Of a DNA stretch of 44,649 bases, positions 1 through 8,249 are shown piece after piece. The stretch is from Candidatus Rokuibacteriota bacterium. Its GTDB lineage: Bacteria; Methylomirabilota; Methylomirabilia; Rokubacteriales; CSP1-6. Made by a program: the position numbers and the translations under genes. Below the pieces are notes generated by a model. That model was given only the letters and a program-made list of their open reading frames with translations, ran no database searches and was not told the DNA's origin. The number at the start of each line of letters is the position of its first letter. Positions within the stretch are counted from its first letter, which is position 1. The DNA lies in assembly GCA_016184365.1 (NCBI GenBank), contig JACPCW010000101.1, positions 1-44,649 of the forward strand, written 5' to 3'.

Positions 1-789
1 CCCGACGTCCCGCGCGCCGAACCGCCGGCGCCGCAGCGCCCGGCCGCGAGCCCGACACCGGCCGAGCCGCGTCGCCTACGCCGGGTCGACGGCGACGTCG
101 AACGCGTCCCGATGACCGAGATCCGCCGGACGATCGCCGCGCGTCTGGTCGAGGCGCAGCAGACCGCGGCGATTCTGACGACGTTCAACGAGGTGGACGT
201 CACCGAGCTGCTCGCCGTCCGCGCCCGCTACCGCGAGCGCTTCAAGGCGAAGCACGGCGCCGACCTCGGTCTCATGTCGCTCTTCGCGCGCGCCACGGTC
301 CTGGCGCTCCAGGATTTTCCCGTCGTCAACGCGCAGATCGACGGCCACGACATCGTCTATCACCGTCGCGTTCACCTCGGCATCGCGGTGGCGACGCCGC
401 GCGGGCTCGTCGTGCCGGTCGTGCGGAACGCCGACACGATGAGCGTGGCCGAGCTCGAGCGGGCGATCGCCGACCTCGCGGACCGCGCGCGGCGCACGAA
501 GCTCGTGCCCGACGAGCTGGCGGGCGGCACCTTCAGCATCACGAACGGCGGCGTGTTCGGCTCGCTCCTGTCGACGCCGCTCCTGAACCCGCCGCAGTCC
601 GGCATCCTCGGGATGCATCGCATCCAGCAACGGCCGGTCGGCGTCGACGGCCAGGTCGTGCTGCGTCCGATGATGTACGTCGCGCTGTCCTACGATCACC
701 GCCTGGTCGACGGCGAGCAGGCGGTGCGCTTCCTCGTGCGGGTGAAGGAACAGCTCGAAGACCCGGCGCGTATGCTGCTCGACGTCTGA
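1..789 (+). CDS. sucB: 2-oxoglutarate dehydrogenase-type E2 (dihydrolipoyl acyltransferase), 3' part
   Basis: The reading frame is open from the left edge, so the gene begins outside the window and the lipoyl domain is not visible. The visible part is a Pro/Ala-rich linker (about codons 1-30) and then the acyltransferase core, which begins at [17 protein letters not shown]. The core carries the family signatures [16 protein letters not shown] and, near the C-terminus, the catalytic SYDHRLVDG (HxxxDG). The stretch with [13 protein letters not shown] is typical of the succinyltransferase (SucB) branch of E2 proteins. The enzyme would pass the succinyl group from lipoyl-lysine to CoA in the TCA cycle. 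The stop lies 14 nt before htpX. The E1 alpha/beta pair at 14-16 kb is far away and belongs to the branched-chain/acetoin/pyruvate type, so it is probably not the partner of this E2. Confidence 0.93.
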   Translation, partial: PDVPRAEPPAPQRPAASPTPAEPRRLRRVDGDVERVPMTEIRRTIAARLVEAQQTAAILTTFNEVDVTELLAVRARYRERFKAKHGADLGLMSLFARATVLALQDFPVVNAQIDGHDIVYHRRVHLGIAVATPRGLVVPVVRNADTMSVAELERAIADLADRARRTKLVPDELAGGTFSITNGGVFGSLLSTPLLNPPQSGILGMHRIQQRPVGVDGQVVLRPMMYVALSYDHRLVDGEQAVRFLVRVKEQLEDPARMLLDV

Positions 790-803
790 TACGATTCATC
801 GCC

Positions 804-1703
804 ATGAAGACCCGCTTCCTCACGCGCATCGTGCTGTTCGTCGCGACGAACCTCGCCGTGCTCGTCGTGCTGGCCGTCGTGCTTCGCCTGCTCGGCGTCG
901 ACCGCATCCTCGACGCGCAGGGGGTCGGGCTGGACTACCGCTCGCTGCTGATCATGTCCGCCGTCATCGGCTTCGGCGGCTCGTTCATCTCCCTCGCGAT
1001 GTCGAAGTGGATCGCCAAGCGGGCGATGGGCGCCCAGGTCATCGCCCAGCCGCGGACCGAGGTCGAGACCTGGCTCGTCGGCACCGTCCGGCGCCTGGCC
1101 GCGGAGGCGGGCATCGGGATGCCCGAGGTCGCGGTCTACGCGAGCGACGACATGAACGCCTTCGCCACCGGCGCGCGGCGCAACCACGCGCTCGTCGCGG
1201 TGTCGACGGGCCTCCTGCAGCGCATGCGGCGCGAGGAGGTCGAGGCCGTGCTCGCTCACGAGGTGGCACACGTCGCCAACGGCGACATGGTGACGCTCGC
1301 GCTGCTCCAGGGCGTGGTGAACACGTTCGTGATCTTCCTGTCGCGAATCATCGGTCACGTCGTCGATCGCGTCGTGTTCCGGACGGAGCGCGGGCACGGC
1401 CCCGGCTTCTGGATCACCGCCATCGTGGCGCAGCTCGTGCTCGGCGTCCTCGCCACCGTCATCGTCCTCTGGTACAGCCGGCGCCGTGAGTTCCGCGCCG
1501 ACAACGGCTCGGCCCGGCTGCGCGGCGCGCGGCCGATGATCGCCGCGCTCGAGCGCCTCAGCGGCGCCCGCGGCCCGGCCGCGCTCCCGGACAGCCTCAA
1601 GGCGTTCGGGATCCGCGGTCCGAACCGGACCGGTCTCGCCCGGCTGTTCATGTCGCATCCGCCCGTCGAGGAGCGGATCGCGGCGCTCCAGAATCTCGGG
1701 TAG
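804..1703 (+). CDS. htpX: HtpX membrane zinc metalloprotease
   Basis: A 299-residue M48-family protease. Two N-terminal membrane helices lie at about residues 8-30 and 46-66, and a further hydrophobic pair at about 162-182 and 203-224. The zinc motif HEVAH is at residues 152-156 and the third ligand is probably Glu229 in RRREFRAD. HtpX degrades misfolded inner-membrane proteins and works alongside FtsH. HflK/HflC, which modulate FtsH, are encoded 1.4 kb further on. Length and domain order are normal for the family. The residues after RAD read NGSA instead of the more usual AGGA type, which does not touch the zinc ligands. The start is the first ATG after sucB; no strong Shine-Dalgarno is visible, so coupling to the upstream gene is possible. 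Confidence 0.93.
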   Translation: MKTRFLTRIVLFVATNLAVLVVLAVVLRLLGVDRILDAQGVGLDYRSLLIMSAVIGFGGSFISLAMSKWIAKRAMGAQVIAQPRTEVETWLVGTVRRLAAEAGIGMPEVAVYASDDMNAFATGARRNHALVAVSTGLLQRMRREEVEAVLAHEVAHVANGDMVTLALLQGVVNTFVIFLSRIIGHVVDRVVFRTERGHGPGFWITAIVAQLVLGVLATVIVLWYSRRREFRADNGSARLRGARPMIAALERLSGARGPAALPDSLKAFGIRGPNRTGLARLFMSHPPVEERIAALQNLG

Positions 1704-1757
1704 CCCAGGCTACCGGCGGCCCGCCGTCTCGTTGCACGCGACGGCGGGCGCCACCGC

Positions 1758-2190
1758 TCAGAACGGACGCACGTCACCCGGGCAGTTCACCGTGTCCTCG
1801 CCCTCCTGCGCGACACCGTCACCGCACGTCGCCGGGCAATCCGGGCTGTTGTCCCTGTTCTCTCCGCGACTGACCTCGCACACCCCGTCGCCGGGATACG
1901 GCTCCGGGAACGGCGGCGAGTTCGGCCACAGCGACGGCTCGCCGTGATCGCCGAGCACGAACGGGAACCAGGTCGTGAGCGTCCAATGCGTGCGATCGAA
2001 CGTCTTGATCCACGGCTGGTCGGCGAAGACGTCGCCGAGCGGCGGCATGGACGCGAGCATGCCGAGGCTCGCGAAGTCCGGCACGAAGGGGTCCGGCGGC
2101 ACCACGCGATCGGCGTAGTACACGACCGTGGCGAGCTGCTCCTGCTCGTTGTAGAGCAGCCAGATCCCGCCATGCTCGTCGTGGCGCAGA
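1758..2190 (-). pseudogene. 3' fragment of a secreted/surface protein with Cys-rich GDG repeats
   Basis: On the minus strand about 140 codons read as convincing protein, from LYNEQEQLATVVYYAD through HWTLTTWFPFVLGD to a Cys-rich tail. The tail holds two degenerate copies of a GDGVCE...DCPATCGDGVAQEGE...NCPGD motif, a pattern common at the C-terminus of exported proteins with short calcium-loop-like or disulfide-bonded repeats. Upstream of about position 2190 the frame stays open but only as the antisense of a TPR gene, so the real N-terminal part is missing and no start codon belongs to it. The function of the parent protein is not recognised. It meets the truncated gene at 2172-3077 at a sharp junction, which suggests a rearrangement or an assembly join. 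Confidence 0.5.
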
Positions 2191-3077
2191 GCGAGCTCGC
2201 GTACACGCTCGGCCACCTCGGGCGTCTCCGCGAAGCGCTCGCGCATCTCGACCGCCAGCGGCGACTGTACGACCCGGTGCTGCACGAGCGCTACGCCGCG
2301 CTGAACGCGCTCGACCCGTTCATCGCCGGGCGGTGCCAGGCCGGCCGCCTGCTCTGGCTCCTGGGCTATCCGGACCGCGCGCTGGCGGCCGTCGACGGCG
2401 CGGTCCGCATGGCGCGCGACCTGCGGGTGCCGTCGGGGCTCGGCTTCGCGCTGGTGTACGCCGCGTACGTGCACCAGATGCGGCGTGAGCCGGATCGCGT
2501 GCGCGAGCGGACCGAGGAAGCCCTGGCGCTCGCGACCGAGCATGGCCTCGCCGACGTGATGGGCTGGAGCGCGATCTGGCGCGGCTGGGCGGTGGCGGTC
2601 GAGACGGCGGGCCGCGACGGCATCGATGCGATCCGGCAAGGGCTCGCGGCGCAGCGCGCGTTCGGCTCCGAGATCGTGCGCCCTCACGCGCTCGCGCTGC
2701 TCGCCGAGGCGTGTCGCCTCGGCGGACGGCTCGACGAGGCACGCGCGGCGGTGGACGAGGCCGCCGCGCAGGCGGCGCGAACCGGCGACCGGTACTACGA
2801 GCCGGAGGTGCATCGCTTGCGCGGGAAGCTGTTGCTCGCGGCATCGGCCGATGCCGTGGCGGAGGCCGAAGCGGGCGTCCGCACCGCCATCGACCTCGCG
2901 CGCGCGATGGACGCGCGGTCGCTCGAGCTCCGGGCGACGCTGAGCCTCGCGCGGATCCTGACCGGGCGCGGCGAGCGCGCCGCCGCGCAGATCGCGATCG
3001 ACGCCGTCTACAAACGGTTCGAGGAGGGATTCACGACGGCGGACCTCCGAGAGGCGGAGGCCCGCCGCCGCGAGTAG
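2172..3077 (+). pseudogene. C-terminal TPR fragment of an AAA/adenylate-cyclase-type signalling protein
   Basis: About 300 residues of helical TPR-like repeats: ELAYTLGHLGRLREALAHL, then LLWLLGYPDRALAAV, IWRGWAVAVE, ALLAEACRLGGRLDEA, EVHRLRGKLLL and LELRATLSLARIL. From memory this matches the C-terminal third of large (about 1000-residue) signalling ATPases that carry a class III cyclase or DNA-binding domain, then an AAA ATPase, then TPRs ending with a phrase like the YKRFEEGFTTADLREA seen here. No cyclase or AAA part is present upstream; the homologous stretch begins right at the junction with the minus-strand fragment. The ATG at 2172 is simply the first one inside the repeat region. It is likely non-functional, or at most a stand-alone TPR protein. 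It ends 21 bp before the convergent hflC stop. Confidence 0.6.
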
Positions 3078-3098
3078 CTCAGTCGGCGTCCGCGCCGG

Positions 3099-3950
3099 CT
3101 ACCGGTCGCGCGACGTGTTCAGGAAGCGCAGGAGATCCGAGTCCGGCCGCAGCACGATCGTGGTGTCCGGCGAGAACACGCGCTCGTACGTCTCCAGCCG
3201 GCGGACGAAGCCGTAGAACGCCGCATCCTGGCCGAACGCCTGCCCGGTGACCGTGGTCGCCAGCGCGTCGCCGGCGCCACGCAGGCTCTGGCTCTCCTGG
3301 TAGGCCTTCGCCATGATGATCTCCCGCTCCTTGTCGGAGCGCGACCGGATCTCGCGGCCCTTCTCCTCGCCTTCCGCGCGGTAACGCAGCGCGATCCGCT
3401 GCCGCTCCGCCTGCATCCGGGCAAACACGCTCGCCTGCACTTCGGCCGGGAGATCGGCCCGCTTCACGCGCACATCGACGACACGGATCCCGAACGGCTC
3501 CGCGAGCACCCGGGCCTCTCCCGTCACGGTGTCCATGATCGCGTCGCGCTTCTCGCGGATGATCTCCTTGAACCTCTCCTTGGCGACCTCCTGGCGCAGG
3601 CGCGCGGTGATGATGTCGTCCAGCCGGGCCATCGCGCCCGTCTCGTCGCGGACGGTGCGGAAGAACTGGAGCGGATCGGCGATCTGCCAGCGCGAGATGT
3701 GATCGATGAGCAGCCGCTTCTTGTCGAGCGTGAGATACTCCGCGCCGCCGGTGTCGGCCGCGAGCACGCGCTTGTCGAAGACGGTGACGACGTGGAGCAG
3801 CGGGACCCGCCAGTACAGTCCCGGCTCGCGCACGGTGCGGATGGGCTGCCCGAACTGCGTCACGATGGCCTGCTGCCATTCCGAGACGATGTACGTGCTC
3901 GAGCTGAACACCATCACGGCCAGTAGAGCGACGAGGATGCGCCACTTCAT
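3099..3950 (-). CDS. hflC: HflC, SPFH-domain modulator of the FtsH protease
   Basis: A 283-residue protein with one N-terminal signal-anchor helix (about residues 5-22), followed by a band-7/SPFH domain (about 20-190) and a charged coiled-coil stretch (about 190-245) rich in Arg, Glu and Lys. Typical HflC segments are EWQQAIVTQFG at the start of the domain, DIRVKRADLP-like text (seen as VDVRVKRADLP) and IRSRSDKEREII. HflC assembles with HflK into a large periplasm-facing cage around FtsH and tunes degradation of membrane proteins. It starts just after the hflK stop with a gap of 3 nt, so the two are one operon with hflK first. Length is close to the usual 290-330 residues. Confidence 0.95.
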   Translation of the reverse strand: MKWRILVALLAVMVFSSSTYIVSEWQQAIVTQFGQPIRTVREPGLYWRVPLLHVVTVFDKRVLAADTGGAEYLTLDKKRLLIDHISRWQIADPLQFFRTVRDETGAMARLDDIITARLRQEVAKERFKEIIREKRDAIMDTVTGEARVLAEPFGIRVVDVRVKRADLPAEVQASVFARMQAERQRIALRYRAEGEEKGREIRSRSDKEREIIMAKAYQESQSLRGAGDALATTVTGQAFGQDAAFYGFVRRLETYERVFSPDTTIVLRPDSDLLRFLNTSRDR

Positions 3951-3953
3951 GAC

Positions 3954-5003
3954 TTATCGCCCTCCCGTCGCCGGCGCGGGCGCCGGCCGAGTCGCCTGTG
4001 GAGTCGTCTGCCCGGGAAAGAAATCCCGGAGCGGCAGGAGCGGCACCACGCCGCCGCCGTCCGTGCGTCCGTCGACCACGACCGTCCGGGTCTTCGGGAG
4101 CACCCGGTCGATCATCTCGAGATACAGGCGGTCGCGCGTGACGGCCTGCGCCTTCCGGTACTCGCCCAGGACACGCAGGAAGCGGTCAGCGTCACCGCGC
4201 GCGCGAATCACGCGCTGTTCCTTGTACGCCTCGGCGGCCTGCAGCATCTGGACGGCCTCGCCCCGGGCCTTCGGGATCACGCCCTCCGCGTAGCCTTCGG
4301 CTTCCTTGATGAGGCGCTCGCGATCCTCCCACGCGCGCACGACGTCGTGGAACGCCTCCTTGACTTCCTTGGGCGGGTCGACGACCAGCAGCCGGGCCTC
4401 GGTGACGTGCAGCCCGGTGCCGTAGAGATCGAGCAGTTCCTGGAGCTGCGTCTTGACGCGGTCCTGCACCTCGACGCGCCCGTCGGTCATCGTGTAGTCG
4501 ATGGTGTTCTGTCCCACCGCGGCCCGCAGGGCGACCTCCGTCGCGGAATGCAGGGCACGCTCCGGATCCCGCGCGCCGAACAGGAACTTCACCGGATCGC
4601 GCACCAGGTACTGGACGAAGAGCTGCACGTCGACGATGTTCTCGTCGCCCGTGAGCATCAGCGCTTCGCCCGGCACGCTGCGGCTGCCGCTCCGCTCGGC
4701 GCGGAACCCGATCTCCGCCCGGCGGACGCTCGCGATGTCGACGATGCGGTGCTGCTGGAACGGCGCCGGCAGCCGGTAGCCGAGACCGGACTCGGACTGG
4801 CCGACGACCCGGCCGAACAGCAGGACGACCGCCCGCTCGCCCGGACCCACGACGTACAGCCCGGACGCCAGCCAGAGCAGCGCCACCGCGGCCAGCGCGC
4901 CGATGACGATGCGCCGTCGTCCGAAGCGTTCGACGAATTGCAGGAACGGCTGAACGGCCTGCTCGAAATCGGGCATGCCCTGGCGTGGAGGCCAGTTGCT
5001 CAT
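3954..5003 (-). CDS. hflK: HflK, SPFH-domain modulator of the FtsH protease
   Basis: A 349-residue protein: a short N-terminal Pro/Gly-containing segment, one membrane helix (about residues 32-50), the SPFH domain beginning YVVGPGERAVVLLFGR, and a C-terminal coiled coil with KARGEAVQMLQAAEAYKEQR. The open frame extends upstream to 5042, but the ATG at 5003 (MSNWPPRQG) is preferred because GGAAGG sits about 6 nt before it. HflK is the partner of HflC in the FtsH-regulating cage. The N-terminus lacks the long Gly-rich run seen in enterobacterial HflK, as is common outside that group. A small secreted-protein gene lies 100 bp upstream on the same strand and may share the transcript. Confidence 0.94.
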   Translation of the reverse strand: MSNWPPRQGMPDFEQAVQPFLQFVERFGRRRIVIGALAAVALLWLASGLYVVGPGERAVVLLFGRVVGQSESGLGYRLPAPFQQHRIVDIASVRRAEIGFRAERSGSRSVPGEALMLTGDENIVDVQLFVQYLVRDPVKFLFGARDPERALHSATEVALRAAVGQNTIDYTMTDGRVEVQDRVKTQLQELLDLYGTGLHVTEARLLVVDPPKEVKEAFHDVVRAWEDRERLIKEAEGYAEGVIPKARGEAVQMLQAAEAYKEQRVIRARGDADRFLRVLGEYRKAQAVTRDRLYLEMIDRVLPKTRTVVVDGRTDGGGVVPLLPLRDFFPGQTTPQATRPAPAPATGGR

Positions 5004-5103
5004 GCGGAACCTTCCTTTCGGTATCTCGCCCGGATCCATCACCCCGCCGCCCGGCGGCGGGGTACGTCATCAGAGAACGACGGAGGTCGGACGACGGCGG
5101 GGG

Positions 5104-5415
5104 TCAGGCGTCTTCGGAGAGTGAGCCCGAGCCGGAGAGCCGCGGGTGCGACCGTCGGAGAAACATCTGCCAGGTACGCGAGACGTCGGGCGCGGGCCGC
5201 CAGGTCAGCATGACCTGCGGCCGGGCGGGCGGGATGCGCTCGAGCGTCACCGTGAGCGGCGGCGCTTCCGCGACGTCACCGCCGCGGGGCCGCTCACCCT
5301 GCCGGCCCTCCACCGATTCTCCGTCGCCGAACGTGACCGCGCCCGGCATCATCGGGTTCGCGAAATCGAGGGAGCAGTAGATGGCGAACAGCAGGGCGAG
5401 CCGCATCAACCGCAT
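5104..5415 (-). CDS. small exported protein of unknown function
   Basis: The 103-residue product begins MRLMRLALLFAIYCSLDF, a short basic-then-hydrophobic leader compatible with a Sec signal peptide, followed by a polar segment (AVTFGDGESVEG) and a Pro- and Arg-rich C-terminal half. I do not recognise a domain. The signal-like start, the absence of any overlapping gene and the position directly upstream of hflK-hflC on the same strand support a real gene. A TAGAAT hexamer lies at 5427-5422 with its expected start site near the ATG, so the message may have little or no leader. It is transcribed away from the lipoprotein gene at 5475. Confidence 0.6.
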   Translation of the reverse strand: MRLMRLALLFAIYCSLDFANPMMPGAVTFGDGESVEGRQGERPRGGDVAEAPPLTVTLERIPPARPQVMLTWRPAPDVSRTWQMFLRRSHPRLSGSGSLSEDA

Positions 5416-5421
5416 CGGCGT

Positions 5422-5444
5422 ATTCTAACGCACTCGACTATGAT
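5422..5444. promoter_or_regulatory. candidate divergent -10 boxes
   Basis: In the 59-bp gap between two divergent genes there are two good -10-like hexamers. TAGAAT on the minus strand (5427-5422) places a start site near the ATG at 5415, and TATGAT on the plus strand (5439-5444) places one about 24 nt before the ATG at 5475. No convincing -35 hexamer is seen for either, so this rests on the -10 resemblance and spacing alone. Confidence 0.3.
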
Positions 5445-5474
5445 GCCGACGATCAGGCTTTGAATTGAGGGCCC

Positions 5475-7577
5475 ATGCGTCGGACTTCTTCGGTCTGGAT
5501 CGCGCTCGCTCTCGTCGCACTCGTCGCGTGCCAGTCGGTGCGTCTCGTCGATCCCGCCGGGCGTCCCGGCGCGTCCCCGCCCGACGTCGCCCGCCATGCC
5601 GACGCACGGGCGCGCAGTGAACGGCTCCGCGCCGCGCTCGACGACGTGTCGGCGGTGCTTGCGCGCGAAGGCGCCGCCACCGCGGTCTCGGAGCCGACGC
5701 ACTCGCGCGTGCGCGAGATCAAGCGCGAGTACTTCGCCGCGCGCGAGGTGCTGTTCGAGCTCGCGCTCCTGCACGCGCCGGCCATCGTCGATCGTCGCGA
5801 CACGCGGGATCCGCGGCCGACGCTCGATCGCATCGCGCTGTCGCTCATGGCCGCCACCGAGCTGGTGACGAACTTCCACGCGGTCGCGACCGTTCTCGGG
5901 CGGGCGCCGGCGCTCCGCCGGACGTGGAACGCGCCGGACCCGGCTCTCGGCATCCCGGAGAACAGCTGGTCGCTCGCGCTCGAGTCGTACCGGAACGCGC
6001 GCTATCGCGAGCTGTTCGCCGAGGCGATCGATCGGCTCGCCGCGCATCGGCGCGCGCTCGAGCGCGATCGCATCGCCGGTGATCCGGTCGTCACGGCGCT
6101 GTTCCCCGGCGGCGTCTCCGCCGGCCTCGACGCCGCCCGCCGGACGCACGCACTGCTGAGCGCGCGCCTCGCCGAGGAGGATCTCGCCGAGGACCAGGCG
6201 GAGCTCCAGGCGTTGCGCAGCCGCGCGCGCGCCGTGCGGACCGCCTGGGCGGCGCTTGCGCCGTCGCTCGCCCAGGCGGTCGCGCGTGATGGCGGCCTCG
6301 TGCGCGGCGAGGTGCATCTGGCCCTCCGCGAGGTGAAGCGCGAGTACGTCGAGCTCCGGGACCGCCTCTGGGGGCTCACGTTCAAGCACGCCGGCAAGCT
6401 CGATCGGCCGGACGTGCCGTATCCGCCCGTGTTCCGCCTGCGCGCGGTCGGCATCTCGCTGCTGGCCGCCATGACGCTCTACGAGAACGCGCGAGAGCTC
6501 GAGCTCCGGCTGCTCCCGCTCCGCGGGATGCGCGCGCTCCTGAACCAGGCGGACCCGGCCCTCGGCATCCGCCGCGGCTTCTGGGACGGCGTCGAGCGCG
6601 AGCTGCTCCGCGCCGGGTTCCGGACCGTCCTCGAAGCCGGCATCCAGGTGTTCGAGGACGAAGGACGAACGCCCGTCGACGCGGACAGCGACCTGCGATG
6701 GCTGGTCGGGGAGATCCTGACGAGCGCCGGCGCCGACGAGGCGCGGCGCGAGCGGGTCGCGCTCGCGATCGCGCACGCGCTCCGTCACTGGGCGAGGCGC
6801 CTGGATCTCGTCGACGTCGCGCTCCTGCGGCGCGGCGTGCTGAAGGAAGGCACGACCCAGGTGTCGAAGGTCATCAGCAACCTCGCGGGCGCCGTCGAGT
6901 GGCGGAAGGGCAAGCTCTATGACCAGGCCGCCTGGCTCGCGTTCGTCCGGGAGCGTCTCGAGCCGGGCGACCTGCTCCTCGAGCGCACGCCGTTCCGGCT
7001 GACCGACCGGTTCATCCCGGGCTACTTCGGCCACGTGGCGATGTACGTCGGCACCGCGGACGATGTCCGTCGTCTCGACCTCGCCGATCACCCCTGGGTC
7101 GCGCCGTGGCTCGGCCAGGTCGCGAGCGGTCGCACGGTCGTGGAGGCGCTCCGCCAGGGCACCCAGATCAACACGCTCGAGCACTTCCTCAACGTGGACG
7201 ATCTCGTGATCATGCGGCCGAAGCCGGGCGCGATCCCGCGCGCCGATGTCGTCCGCGCGGTCGCGCTCGCCTTCTCGCACGTCGGCAAGCGCTATGACTT
7301 CGCGTTCGACAACAACACGTGGGACGCGATCGTCTGCTCGGAGCTCGCCTTCCAGACCTACGTCGGCGTTCGCTGGCCCTTCGCGCGCGTGCTCAACGCG
7401 TTCACGATCTCGCCCGACGACGTCGCCGTGCTCGCCGGCGCGGACGCGGCGCGGCCGTTCGAGCTCGTCACGTTCATCCGCGACGGCCGGGTGGTGCACG
7501 ATCGCCGGCACGGTGTGCTCGACGAGGCGTCGTTCGCCGCCGTGCTCGGTCCGCGATATCGCGCCGCCGAACGATGA
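5475..7577 (+). CDS. lipoprotein with duplicated helical domain and YiiX-like cysteine hydrolase domain
   Basis: A 700-residue predicted lipoprotein: lipobox LVAC with the acylated Cys at residue 19. Residues 80-185 and 285-390 are an internal duplication that aligns without gaps over 106 positions with about 30 % identity by eye; both copies start RE(I/V)KREY and share a DPALGI block. After a helical linker, the C-terminal part (about 495-680) resembles YiiX/YebB permuted papain-like hydrolases of the NlpC/P60 superfamily: LEPGDLLLERTP, then YFGHVAMYVG with His520, then IVCSELAFQTY with Cys621 as the likely nucleophile. Such enzymes act on amide or ester bonds in envelope substrates; the substrate here is unknown. 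A TATGAT box and the ATG at 5475 support the start. Known YiiX proteins are about 200 residues, so the duplicated N-terminal half is an addition. Confidence 0.8.
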   Translation: MRRTSSVWIALALVALVACQSVRLVDPAGRPGASPPDVARHADARARSERLRAALDDVSAVLAREGAATAVSEPTHSRVREIKREYFAAREVLFELALLHAPAIVDRRDTRDPRPTLDRIALSLMAATELVTNFHAVATVLGRAPALRRTWNAPDPALGIPENSWSLALESYRNARYRELFAEAIDRLAAHRRALERDRIAGDPVVTALFPGGVSAGLDAARRTHALLSARLAEEDLAEDQAELQALRSRARAVRTAWAALAPSLAQAVARDGGLVRGEVHLALREVKREYVELRDRLWGLTFKHAGKLDRPDVPYPPVFRLRAVGISLLAAMTLYENARELELRLLPLRGMRALLNQADPALGIRRGFWDGVERELLRAGFRTVLEAGIQVFEDEGRTPVDADSDLRWLVGEILTSAGADEARRERVALAIAHALRHWARRLDLVDVALLRRGVLKEGTTQVSKVISNLAGAVEWRKGKLYDQAAWLAFVRERLEPGDLLLERTPFRLTDRFIPGYFGHVAMYVGTADDVRRLDLADHPWVAPWLGQVASGRTVVEALRQGTQINTLEHFLNVDDLVIMRPKPGAIPRADVVRAVALAFSHVGKRYDFAFDNNTWDAIVCSELAFQTYVGVRWPFARVLNAFTISPDDVAVLAGADAARPFELVTFIRDGRVVHDRRHGVLDEASFAAVLGPRYRAAER

Positions 7578-7608
7578 GGCGGCCTCGATGGTTCTCTGGA
7601 GCGACGGA

Positions 7609-8007
7609 CTACGGAAGCAGCGTGAGCGGTCGAACGGCCTGGATGGCCTGGTAGTCCCGGTCGTCCTGCAGCACAGCCAGATCGTGCTCGAGAGCCAGTT
7701 GCGCCACCAGGCAGTCGATGGTGCTACGGACGGTAAGCCCGCGGCGGCGACAATCGAAGTAGATCCGGGCCGCACGCCGATGTGTCAGCAGCGGATCGGA
7801 CGGATGCACGAGCGCCTGCGCACTCAGGTGTCGGTTCAGGGTCGCCCATTCCTTTTCGTCGCCTGCGCCCTGCAATACCTCCTGCACGATCACCGGCGTC
7901 AGGAACACCGGCACGTCCGCCTCGAGCGCGTTGGCCAGATAGCGGGCGGCGTCCGTGTCCGTCCCGCGAAAGAAAGGGACAAGGGCCGACGTGTCGACCA
8001 GGATCAC
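7609..8007 (-). CDS. vapC: VapC-type PIN-domain toxin (RNase)
   Basis: A 132-residue PIN domain. The acidic residues expected for Mg-dependent RNA cleavage are visible: Asp5 in MILVDTSALV, Glu43 in IVQEVLQG, Asp98 in STIDCLVAQLA and Asp115/116 in LQDDRDY. The ATG overlaps the last 4 nt of the antitoxin gene, the usual arrangement of a type II toxin-antitoxin pair. VapC toxins cleave tRNA or rRNA when not bound by VapB. Length is typical (about 130 residues) and all catalytic acids are kept, so the toxin looks intact. Confidence 0.9.
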   Translation of the reverse strand: MILVDTSALVPFFRGTDTDAARYLANALEADVPVFLTPVIVQEVLQGAGDEKEWATLNRHLSAQALVHPSDPLLTHRRAARIYFDCRRRGLTVRSTIDCLVAQLALEHDLAVLQDDRDYQAIQAVRPLTLLP

Positions 8008-8204
8008 CGCGCGGCTCGGAGTTTCTTCAAGTCGTAGTCATCGGCGAATCGGATCTTGCCGCGCAGGCGCAGAAGAGCCTTCCGGCTCCGGGCTCGGATC
8101 AACTCGCGCAGAGCCTCGTGAACCAACTCCTTCTTCGTCTGCGCCCGGCTGTGGCGAAAGGCTTCCTTCACGAGGTCGTCGTCGAGGACGATGTTCGTCC
8201 GCAT
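8004..8204 (-). CDS. vapB: VapB-type antitoxin
   Basis: A 66-residue protein beginning MRTNIVLDDDLVKEAF, the ribbon-helix-helix pattern of the VapB family found with PIN toxins, followed by a basic C-terminal tail (IRFADDYDLKKLR) that would bind the toxin. GAGGAGG lies about 8 nt before the ATG. It overlaps vapC by 4 nt. The perfect inverted repeat 20 bp upstream (8224-8239) is the likely autoregulatory operator for the VapB-VapC complex. Confidence 0.88.
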   Translation of the reverse strand: MRTNIVLDDDLVKEAFRHSRAQTKKELVHEALRELIRARSRKALLRLRGKIRFADDYDLKKLRAAR

Positions 8205-8223
8205 GCGGTGTTCCCTCCTCAGT

Positions 8224-8239
8224 GTGTATGAGCATACAC
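8224..8239. promoter_or_regulatory. candidate VapB operator, inverted repeat
   Basis: GTGTATG-AG-CATACAC: two perfect 7-bp arms with a 2-bp spacer, 20 bp upstream of the vapB start. Ribbon-helix-helix antitoxins bind such short palindromes next to their own promoters. It is the only strong palindrome in the 45-bp gap, and its A/T-containing centre contrasts with the GC-rich surroundings. Confidence 0.55.
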
Positions 8240-8249
8240 CCGAGGCGCG

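Noticed and set aside
804..1703. htpX change after the RAD motif (NGSA) as inactivation
   Set aside because: The zinc-binding His residues and the third ligand Glu are all present, so activity is expected.
5406..7775. Very long minus-strand open frame opposite the lipoprotein gene
   Set aside because: Antisense shadow: the product is dominated by Arg, Asp, Glu, His and Val repeats with no domain, while the plus strand has a lipobox, an internal repeat and a catalytic domain.
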